From an uncultured Akkermansia sp. (GTDB lineage: Bacteria > Verrucomicrobiota > Verrucomicrobiia > Verrucomicrobiales > Akkermansiaceae): DNA of 43,457 nucleotides. The translations under genes and the position numbers were made by a program. Shown here piece after piece: positions 16,412 to 22,423 of the stretch; the first letter of the stretch is position 1, and each line of letters starts with the position of its first letter. The notes below the pieces were generated by a model. The model made no database searches. It had not been told where the DNA came from and saw nothing but the letters and a program-made list of their open reading frames with translations. The stretch spans positions 1-43,457 of the forward strand of contig CANQAC010000015.1 in NCBI GenBank assembly GCA_947589345.1, read 5' to 3'.

Positions 16412-18163
16412 TTACATAGAGGCCCCATCCTCATTGGCATTTTCCTGTCCAATGAGTTTCAGCATGCTGGCAACGGCCACCTGCATGGCCTCACAATCAA
16501 AATAGTGGTTGGCCCGATTACGGTTCTGCTTCCAGATCCAGCGTCCACGCTCAAACACGCGGTGCTCTGAATCCAGTTGATCGAGATAATCCTGGGGCGC
16601 GTCTTTTGGTACCTCCCACGTGGGGCCGTCGATATTCTTACGCAGTCGGGCCAGTGAATCCTTGATGTTGAGATTGCTCCAATAGAACATGGTGGCCACG
16701 CGGTCGCGGCTTACGCTGACGCGTCGCTTGGGCGAATAGAAGCGCTGAATCATCTTTCCGTTTTTGGTCCGGTGAGTGAAGGTTGATTTGCGGTCACCCA
16801 TAAGGGCATACCACCCGCATTCAGCGCACTTCGCGTACACGTCGTATGTACTGTAACCGCAGTCCAGAAAGACCAGATTATCATTGACTCCGTGGAGCTT
16901 CTGCAGCCCGCGAAGAGCCTCCCACGAGAATACCTTTTCACAGTGAATCAGGCGGGATGAACCTGTGGGGCTCCATGCCCGCACTACGGTGTAGAAATGG
17001 TCCTTCTGCACGTCGACAGTCAGCACACGGAGTGGCACACCGTTGAACTTGCCTTCCTCCTCCCAAGGCTCGTCCATGAGATAGTCGGACAGGCTTTGCT
17101 CAATCGTGTAATCCTCGGTGAACTCGTTCCACGGCAGGCCCAAGCGCTTCTGGTAGAATTGCTGCAGAAGCGTGATATCACCCTTCTTGGCGGCTACCTT
17201 GGCGCGCAGGTACATTTCGGCCAGTTCCCCCCAAGACATAGTGGATAACGCGTTCCAATGAAAACCGACATTCTCCTTGGCCGCCTTGGTGTTACGGGCA
17301 ACAAAGCACCCAGAGGCATTGAGCCTGCGTCTGTTCTCATCGGTATCCTCAAACTCATGCGAGCACTTATTGCACACCAGACGCGCGGTATCACGGACAT
17401 AACGGTAGTCGTACTCTCCGTCATCAGTTTGGCAATCTTTGGCCCACTGAACATTGCGCCACAGGTACGGCTGCCGGGCCCCGCAATGAGGGCAGACGAA
17501 GTGCCATTCCCTCTGGTCGGTGGTATCATGCTTGCGATGGGTATCGTCTCCCTCAAAGCCGCCTTGGCTCATGAAGATGCACTTGCCCAGCCAACCGAAA
17601 GCGGTCACGCGGGCCTCGGCTTCAGCCATGTGCCCAGCGGGCCACCGCCACGTTTCATCACCGATGAGCCAGCGGATAGAGCGGCGCTGCAGGTTGCTCT
17701 TATTGTGGGCACCGGCCACCCACAGGGTCATGCCGTTTGCAAAGTGTATGGTGGCATTGCGCTTCTTGTTACGGTCGGCCGGGTATAGCTCGCGCACCGG
17801 GGCGCATTCATCAAAAAGCTTTTGGAGGCGTCCTTCGCTTTGGTCTTTGGCATCCTCGTCGGTCTGGTCCAGCCAAAGCGTGGGCCCGGGTAAATTGGCA
17901 ATGATGTAGCAGAGGGTTATTTCCGGCGCGGTCGTCTTGCTGCTCTGCACGGATGCAATGATGCTGACCAGACGTATACGCGGGTCAACGATAGCCTCCA
18001 TGACCTCCCTAATCATGGGGGAGTTTTCAACGCGAAAACGTCCGGGCATCGGACTGTACGGTATGGAGCGCACGTGTTCCTCGGCCCACCTCCACACGGG
18101 TTGGCGGTCCGGAGGTCTCCATGCCTCCCTCCATATACGGTCAAGTTTCTCTGCTGCGGACAT
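16412..18163 (-). CDS. Terminase large subunit, lambda GpA type
   Basis: The 583-residue protein packages DNA into proheads. Its N-terminus (ENSPMIREVMEAIVDPRIR) leads into the ATPase core with a Walker A-like SVQSSKT (71-77) and GPTLWLDQTDED. Zinc-like Cys pairs occur at CPHCGARQ and CNKCSHEFE. The C-terminal nuclease half begins near RVLTVDVQKDHFYTVVRAW. GpA-type terminases usually cut at cos sites, so a cos site may lie near or upstream of the small subunit gene. Confidence 0.94.
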   Translation of the reverse strand: MSAAEKLDRIWREAWRPPDRQPVWRWAEEHVRSIPYSPMPGRFRVENSPMIREVMEAIVDPRIRLVSIIASVQSSKTTAPEITLCYIIANLPGPTLWLDQTDEDAKDQSEGRLQKLFDECAPVRELYPADRNKKRNATIHFANGMTLWVAGAHNKSNLQRRSIRWLIGDETWRWPAGHMAEAEARVTAFGWLGKCIFMSQGGFEGDDTHRKHDTTDQREWHFVCPHCGARQPYLWRNVQWAKDCQTDDGEYDYRYVRDTARLVCNKCSHEFEDTDENRRRLNASGCFVARNTKAAKENVGFHWNALSTMSWGELAEMYLRAKVAAKKGDITLLQQFYQKRLGLPWNEFTEDYTIEQSLSDYLMDEPWEEEGKFNGVPLRVLTVDVQKDHFYTVVRAWSPTGSSRLIHCEKVFSWEALRGLQKLHGVNDNLVFLDCGYSTYDVYAKCAECGWYALMGDRKSTFTHRTKNGKMIQRFYSPKRRVSVSRDRVATMFYWSNLNIKDSLARLRKNIDGPTWEVPKDAPQDYLDQLDSEHRVFERGRWIWKQNRNRANHYFDCEAMQVAVASMLKLIGQENANEDGASM

Positions 18164-18461
18164 ATTCGATTACCTGCTCAATGATTTCCGGTGTTAGCTG
18201 GGGTGATGTCAGGCGTATTACAGTCCAACCGGACAATGTAGCCGTGAGGTATTTCTCGGCGTCTGCCATGAAGCCCTTGGGTGACGTATGACGACCATGG
18301 CACCAGACACCGCCTTCGATTTCGATAATGGTGCGGCTACCAAGGTGGGCAAAGTCGGCCTTCCATCGGCGCTCCGGGTGAAAGCGGTACTCACGCTCCA
18401 ACGGTGCCCCGCCTTTGTGTTCCCACAGGTGAAGAAAGCGATTTTCCAATACCGAGCTCAT
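18141..18461 (-). CDS. DUF559-type PD-(D/E)XK endonuclease
   Basis: Starting at the ATG at 18461 (ATGA overlap with the small terminase) the protein has 106 residues. The core WKADFAHLGSRTIIEIEGG carries the D...ExE/G arrangement of small Vsr/DUF559 nucleases, followed by KYLTATLSGWTVIRLTSPQ. It overlaps the large terminase by 23 bases. Packaging-associated HNH or PD-(D/E)XK nucleases next to terminase genes often help cleave DNA ends. That role is inferred. Confidence 0.75.
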   Translation of the reverse strand: MSSVLENRFLHLWEHKGGAPLEREYRFHPERRWKADFAHLGSRTIIEIEGGVWCHGRHTSPKGFMADAEKYLTATLSGWTVIRLTSPQLTPEIIEQVIEYVRSRET

Positions 18462-19075
18462 GCCGATTTTTCTCCTTCTCCCGTATGGAGCAAGCGGCAA
18501 ATCTCATCGATTGCTTTGCCGGATTCCTCCCGGATTCCTTGGGCATCGAGCCCGCTCATGATGGGCGGCAGCTCGTTCTCGAACTTGGCGCGCATGAGGG
18601 CAATAGCCTTGCCCACCAGCATCACCCACCGGCGGCGCACGTCTTCAATGAGAACGTACTCGCCTTTTTTCACGGCCACTTTCAACTCGCGTTCTTCCAC
18701 CTCAGCCAATAGTTTGCGTGCCTTCAGGGCTTCTACCTGACCACCAGTGATTTCACCGCTTCCCTTCAGGCTATTCTCGCGGACGAAATCACGCCATGCG
18801 GTCACGGAATGGCTACCGTTGGCGGCGGGCTGCGGGGCCCCCGGTAATTTACGCCACGCGCTAATTGTTCGACGTGTGACACCCAACGCGGCGGCTAGCT
18901 CCACAACCGTCTTGGCCACCGATAGCGTCTCGGTACTACCGGCCGCACGGGCCTGTACGCGGGCACGCTCGGTTGAGGATAGCGTCTTACCGTCCTTAAC
19001 CTTCTGCACAATGTTGGCGAAGTCGGCATCGAGTATCTTGTCGGCAACTTCGCGAGAAATGACACCGGAGCCCAT
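18458..19075 (-). CDS. Terminase small subunit, Nu1-like
   Basis: The 205-residue protein has a helix-turn-helix at about residues 57-80 (LAAALGVTRRTISAWRKLPG), like lambda Nu1, followed by helical segments likely to bind the large subunit. It would recognise the packaging site. It is the first gene of the packaging operon and starts 14 nt after a TTTGACA element. Confidence 0.8.
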   Translation of the reverse strand: MGSGVISREVADKILDADFANIVQKVKDGKTLSSTERARVQARAAGSTETLSVAKTVVELAAALGVTRRTISAWRKLPGAPQPAANGSHSVTAWRDFVRENSLKGSGEITGGQVEALKARKLLAEVEERELKVAVKKGEYVLIEDVRRRWVMLVGKAIALMRAKFENELPPIMSGLDAQGIREESGKAIDEICRLLHTGEGEKSA

Positions 19076-19089
19076 ACCTCAGGCCCCGG

Positions 19090-19096
19090 TGTCAAA
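19090..19096 (-). promoter_or_regulatory. TTTGACA junction element, copy 6
   Basis: The element ends 14 nt before the small terminase ATG at 19075. Confidence 0.5.
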
Positions 19097-19114
19097 TGAT
19101 AGCGGCTATTTGTA

Positions 19115-19143
19115 TTGCAATAGCGTGCACTATTCGATATACT
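19115..19143 (+). promoter_or_regulatory. Sigma70-like promoter of the membrane coiled-coil gene
   Basis: TTGCAA, 17 nt, TATACT. The -10 ends only 6 nt before the ATG at 19150, so a leaderless transcript is predicted. Confidence 0.6.
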
Positions 19144-19149
19144 GAAAGC

Positions 19150-19509
19150 ATGAAAGAAGAATCAATTGCGAACACTACAGCATCTTCAGAAAACAAGGAC
19201 CAGCCCAAGCCCGGACGTCGAGGTATGGGGGCTATGGTTCACGTTTACATTATCACGGGCCTTGCGCTTCTCGGATACATGGCGTACAACCAAACCCAAG
19301 TTATTAAAGCTGTACGAAGCATTGATGCGGGACATAGCTACCAAGATTATTCGTATGAGCTAAGAGATATATCTTCCAAGCTGCGAAATATAGAAAGCTC
19401 ACTCGATGGTATTAAGAAAGAGATTGATGATATATACACTCCCGACAACTCATCGGAGCTTAGAGACATCAATTCAACGCTGGAAAGAATATGGCAGAGC
19501 ATGCCATAA
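19150..19509 (+). CDS. Small single-pass membrane coiled-coil protein, cargo candidate
   Basis: I start at the ATG at 19150 (MKEESIANTTASSENKDQP), giving 119 residues. A basic stretch (KPGRRGMGAM) precedes one membrane segment (VYIITGLALLGYMAYN, about 31-46). A coiled coil follows (LRDISSKLRNIESSLDGIKK) with a repeat of the YELRDI and SELRDI units. The gene is isolated, opposite to the late operon, and has its own promoter. Function unknown. Superinfection exclusion is one possibility for such prophage proteins. Confidence 0.65.
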   Translation: MKEESIANTTASSENKDQPKPGRRGMGAMVHVYIITGLALLGYMAYNQTQVIKAVRSIDAGHSYQDYSYELRDISSKLRNIESSLDGIKKEIDDIYTPDNSSELRDINSTLERIWQSMP

Positions 19510-19531
19510 TGCAATCAGTGATGGCCAAGTG

Positions 19532-19558
19532 CACCGACCCTCTCCCTCGGGGCCGGTG
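19532..19558. terminator. Hairpin between convergent genes
   Basis: CACCG-a-CCC pairs with GGG-c-CGGTG around a 9-nt loop. It lies between the stops of convergent genes and may end transcription in both directions, but it has no T-run. Confidence 0.35.
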
Positions 19559-19577
19559 TAAATGACGGGGGTGCCTC

Positions 19578-19922
19578 TTACAGAATGGACTGGGCCTCGG
19601 TGATGATGTCCGGGTCCACCGGGATTCTGTAAGCGGATATTTTGGAGTACTGGTGCAGCAGGTTACGGGCGGCAAACTGGGCATTTTCCAGCATATTATC
19701 GCAGGAGGAAGTATTTTCTTTCCGCTCCTTGGCGAGTATCTGAGCAGCGAATCCGCCAATCTCGGCAACACGAGTGGCCATCAGCTCGGCGCAGGCCGTA
19801 CGGTTTGCGTTCTTGCGGTGATACTTGCGCAGATCCTCCATGGCCTCTATGAAGTTCTCCTGAGCGGCAAAGAAGGAAGCGAGGTCAAATCCGGCGCGGT
19901 ACTGTAGTTCTTTGAGTGTCAT
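19578..19922 (-). CDS. Phage protein of unknown function, helical
   Basis: The 114-residue protein (MTLKELQYRAGFDLASFFA) is predicted to be almost all helix, with no recognised motif. It is the last small gene before the terminase block on the minus strand, separated from it by the membrane protein gene. An uncharacterised regulatory or packaging accessory role is possible. Confidence 0.55.
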   Translation of the reverse strand: MTLKELQYRAGFDLASFFAAQENFIEAMEDLRKYHRKNANRTACAELMATRVAEIGGFAAQILAKERKENTSSCDNMLENAQFAARNLLHQYSKISAYRIPVDPDIITEAQSIL

Positions 19923-20102
19923 TGAATCTAAGTGGTTTATGGTTCTTGTCGGTGTTAATTTACTCCTGCATCACGATAAAAGCCAGAGGAAAAAGCAACA
20001 AAAGCACAATTTTCTCTGCTTGTTTTCAATGATTTATGCAATTTCGGCACCTCTCGCCCGGAATCAGTCACGAAATACGGTACTCGTACATGGCCAAAGG
20101 TA

Positions 20103-20429
20103 TCAATATTCACTGCAGGGGTAGATAGTGGTGCTTTCACGCCTGCCCTCGTACACGGCGGTGGTTTCAATGTAGACGTCGTGGCCGTGAGGCAAGCGGT
20201 ACTTCGATAGGATGCGGTCACCGGTACGGATGGCATCGCGGTTGGCCTGCTTATCAGAGGCACAGAGGTTGCCGAAGTCACCGGTCATGTGGCGATAGAA
20301 CGCGTACATGAGATCATAATGCGTAAAATGCCCTTGGTCGGCATAGCTCATCAACAAGCGGTGAATAAGTAACCGACCAGGCTCAAAGAGGGGCTCAAAC
20401 TCCTTTTTAGATGTAGGATTTGTGTTCAT
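20103..20429 (-). CDS. Small protein of a widespread uncharacterised family
   Basis: The 108-residue protein has a pattern I associate with small conserved phage and plasmid proteins: MTGDFGNLCASDKQANRDA, then GDRILSKYRLPHGHDVYIET, then a C-terminus TTIYPCSEY. No catalytic role is known to me. It sits just downstream of the structured intergenic region, so it would be the first gene affected by any control there. Confidence 0.6.
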   Translation of the reverse strand: MNTNPTSKKEFEPLFEPGRLLIHRLLMSYADQGHFTHYDLMYAFYRHMTGDFGNLCASDKQANRDAIRTGDRILSKYRLPHGHDVYIETTAVYEGRRESTTIYPCSEY

Positions 20430-20509
20430 AACGACAATTTAATTACCTCGATGCGGGGTGGAAAGCAATCCATCCGTTGTGTCTTATTGCAAAGCGATTT
20501 GTAGCAGAA

Positions 20510-20546
20510 ACCGGGCGGAAAATTCGTGCTGAACTTCCCGCCCGGT
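20510..20546. other. Strong hairpin in the control region
   Basis: ACCGGGCGG (20510-20518) pairs with CCGCCCGGT (20538-20546) around a 19-nt loop. No T-run follows on either strand. It lies close to the interlocked repeats at 20581-20649. Confidence 0.6.
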
Positions 20547-20580
20547 AACTATGCACTTATGTCCTTTAGCCGACGTTGGA

Positions 20581-20649
20581 GCCCATCGCCGTCAGATATT
20601 TGCGGCTTCCCAGAGGCCTGACGGCGATGGGCGAAAAAGTGGGAAGCCG
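20581..20649. ncRNA. Interlocked inverted repeats, candidate pseudoknot or switch
   Basis: Arm A GCCCATCGCCGTCAG (20581-20595) is perfectly complementary to A' (20618-20632). Arm B CGGCTTCCCA (20603-20612) lies inside that loop and is perfectly complementary to B' TGGGAAGCCG (20640-20649), outside it. The order A-B-A'-B' gives either a pseudoknot or two mutually exclusive hairpins. Connecting segments are 7, 5 and 7 nt. The 7 nt crossing a 15-bp stem makes a full pseudoknot strained, so a switch or a DNA site (cos, pac, replication) is also possible. The strand is unknown. Confidence 0.5.
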
Positions 20650-20701
20650 TAAAAAATAATTCTCGCTCAAACCTTCAAAAAGAGTCGAGTCCGAGAGAGA
20701 C

Positions 20702-20800
20702 TCAGCACGCGCTGGAAGCCTTCATACCCCTCCTGTCCCGAGGGGAACGACTCTCCGCAGGCGCCTGAGCGGCGACATTTGTCTGGAGCGACGCTTTCAT
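20702..20800 (-). CDS. Possible 32-residue leader peptide
   Basis: ATG at 20800 is preceded by AGGAG and by a TTTGACA element at 13 nt. The frame gives MKASLQTNVAAQAPAESR and ends MKASSAC. An inner ATG with its own AGGAGG site repeats the MKAS start, so the region looks like a duplicated initiation site. It lies upstream of the interlocked repeats on the minus strand. Real translation is uncertain. Confidence 0.35.
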   Translation of the reverse strand: MKASLQTNVAAQAPAESRSPRDRRGMKASSAC

Positions 20801-20813
20801 ACTCCTGTCAGCG

Positions 20814-20820
20814 TGTCAAA
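20814..20820 (-). promoter_or_regulatory. TTTGACA junction element, copy 7
   Basis: The element ends 13 nt before the ATG at 20800 of the possible leader ORF. Confidence 0.45.
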
Positions 20821-20827
20821 TCAGCAA

Positions 20828-21613
20828 TCAATGATGTACTCCGGCCTCGGTGAGCTGGGCGGCATACGCAACAATCGGGGCCAGCCGCTCCTGCAGCTGG
20901 ATGCGGTGCTCAGGCGTCAGGCTATCAACCGGATTCTTGAGCAACCACACCACGGCCTTGTCCAGTTCAAAGGCAATAGGAAGCGCAGAGGCTGCCTCCT
21001 CCTTGGTGGGCAGGCTCAGCACGCCAAAGGGGCGGTCATCATTGGGGCATATTTTCTCCTTGGCCTCATCGGTCATGCGCTCGGCTTTCACCTCACGAAC
21101 GACGCAACGCAGGTCCTTCACGCTCATCCTCTTGGAGGATGCTTCACGGAGGACGCTTTCGCGTGCCTCGGGTGAATCCTTGATAGATGCCGCCTCCAGA
21201 TGATGCGTAAAGCTCAGGTCGCTGTGACGTGCGCTGCGGGGGAACTTCTTGCAAGTGTAGACGATGTTACGCAGTGTACTAAGAGAAAGGCCGGTCGCCT
21301 TACGGGCGTCATCGTACTTCGACTCTGTGTACTGGTTCCCCCACTGGGTATCACCAAGGAGCAGCGCATCACCTAGAAGCCAATGGCATGATTTATTCAG
21401 AGAGAGCACCATGTTGAACATGTCGTTGTAGTCCTCCTCGCTCACGGTAGGTGTTGAAATCACCAAGCCGGTGCCGGTAAATTCGATGCCCGCCAGCCCG
21501 CTTCGCACGGCACCAAATGTGCTTGTCTTGTCAACAAGATAAGCATCCTCTGATGCAGGGGCAAGCTGCTTGGTATCGTGGGCCATGCTGGAGGTTTCTG
21601 TCGCTGTGTCCAT
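20828..21613 (-). CDS. Probable DNA-binding regulator
   Basis: The 261-residue protein has a helix-turn-helix-like part (ARKATGLSLSTLRNIVYTCK, about 104-123) followed by FPRSARHSDLSFTHHLEAAS and a ParB-like helical stretch (LREASSKRMSVKDLRCVVRE). This resembles phage proteins with a LmbU/ParB-type DNA-binding core. It may control the late or replication genes. The exact family is uncertain. The start is 13 nt after a TTTGACA element. Confidence 0.55.
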   Translation of the reverse strand: MDTATETSSMAHDTKQLAPASEDAYLVDKTSTFGAVRSGLAGIEFTGTGLVISTPTVSEEDYNDMFNMVLSLNKSCHWLLGDALLLGDTQWGNQYTESKYDDARKATGLSLSTLRNIVYTCKKFPRSARHSDLSFTHHLEAASIKDSPEARESVLREASSKRMSVKDLRCVVREVKAERMTDEAKEKICPNDDRPFGVLSLPTKEEAASALPIAFELDKAVVWLLKNPVDSLTPEHRIQLQERLAPIVAYAAQLTEAGVHH

Positions 21614-21626
21614 GCCGAGGTCGGCA

Positions 21627-21633
21627 TGTCAAA
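21627..21633 (-). promoter_or_regulatory. TTTGACA junction element, copy 8
   Basis: The element starts right after the upstream gene's stop and ends 13 nt before the ATG at 21613. Confidence 0.5.
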
Positions 21634-22167
21634 TCAGGACCGTCGTCGGTTCATCATGCGGTATGATTGACGGGCCCGGGCGGAGCGTTGGCCCGCGCGG
21701 CGGGTAATGCCTAAAACCTGCTGGGCATTGGCCGCGTGGTAATGAAAGTCCTGCTTGGATATACCGAGGCGCTCGGCGTGTGCTTCGCAGGTACCGTTGC
21801 CAGCCAGATAGCACATGCAAGCCCACTGCAGCTCCGGGTTGTTGTTGCGCATGAGGAAAGAGCGTAGCATGCGGCATTGGGCCGCGGCGAGCTCGGATTC
21901 AGCTTCAAGCGTGTCGCTGGCATTGGCGATCTCCTCCACTGGTGCATCCTCCGTACGCGGGGCTAATGAGGGCGGCAAGTCCTCCACGCTGCGCCCGCTG
22001 CTCTCCTTATCAAGCTGGTAGGTAAGCAGGCCCAGGCGCTCGGCATTCTCGCGTTGCTCCGGTGTCAGCGATGCCACCCACCGGATGAATTCCTCCGATT
22101 GATACGCTTCCTTGTAGGCACGGTTGCGGGCATGTTCGCGGGCGGCATACGAATCGCGGCGGCTCAT
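21634..22167 (-). CDS. Phage protein with C-terminal HTH-like region
   Basis: I start at the ATG at 22167 (MSRRDSYAAREHARNRAY) because GGGAGGTG lies just upstream. The protein has 177 residues. The basic N-terminus, acidic middle and a C-terminal helical pair (EAHAERLGISKQDFHYHAAN) with a basic tail (RRAGQRSARARQSYRM) suggest nucleic acid binding. It could be a replication initiator or sigma-like regulator. No family was recognised. Confidence 0.6.
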   Translation of the reverse strand: MSRRDSYAAREHARNRAYKEAYQSEEFIRWVASLTPEQRENAERLGLLTYQLDKESSGRSVEDLPPSLAPRTEDAPVEEIANASDTLEAESELAAAQCRMLRSFLMRNNNPELQWACMCYLAGNGTCEAHAERLGISKQDFHYHAANAQQVLGITRRAGQRSARARQSYRMMNRRRS

Positions 22168-22184
22168 GGTCGGCACCTCCCTTC

Positions 22185-22385
22185 TACACCTTTGCACCTA
22201 CACCCCCGGTTTGGACTCTTATATATATTTCTATTTACGCCTCCATGCTTCTCCTTATTATTATTTCCCCTATTAGATTTGAAAATAAGGGTGTTAAGGG
22301 TGTAGCAGAGTCGCCTAACTAATTGACAGACAGCTATATCTACACGTAGCACCGTTCCCAACACCCTTGATGGGAGGGTGTTGGG
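22185..22385. repeat. Iteron-like ACACCCTT/AAGGGTGT cluster, candidate origin or operator
   Basis: Exact AAGGGTGT occurs at 22287-22294 and 22296-22303, its complement ACACCCTT at 22361-22368, and close variants at 22185-22192, 22200-22207 and 22374-22381. The last pair forms a perfect 11-bp hairpin (CCCAACACCCT, 22357-22385). An AT-rich stretch lies between the groups. The cluster is in the gap after the primase-helicase gene, a natural place for a replication origin. Confidence 0.5.
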
Positions 22386-22423
22386 GTACAGGGTAACGAT
22401 GCCGCTCTGTGCCGTGTTACTCC

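Noticed and set aside
19923..20102. Minus-strand frame continuing between the small genes
   Set aside because: It overlaps the previous gene in another frame and has no start codon of its own.
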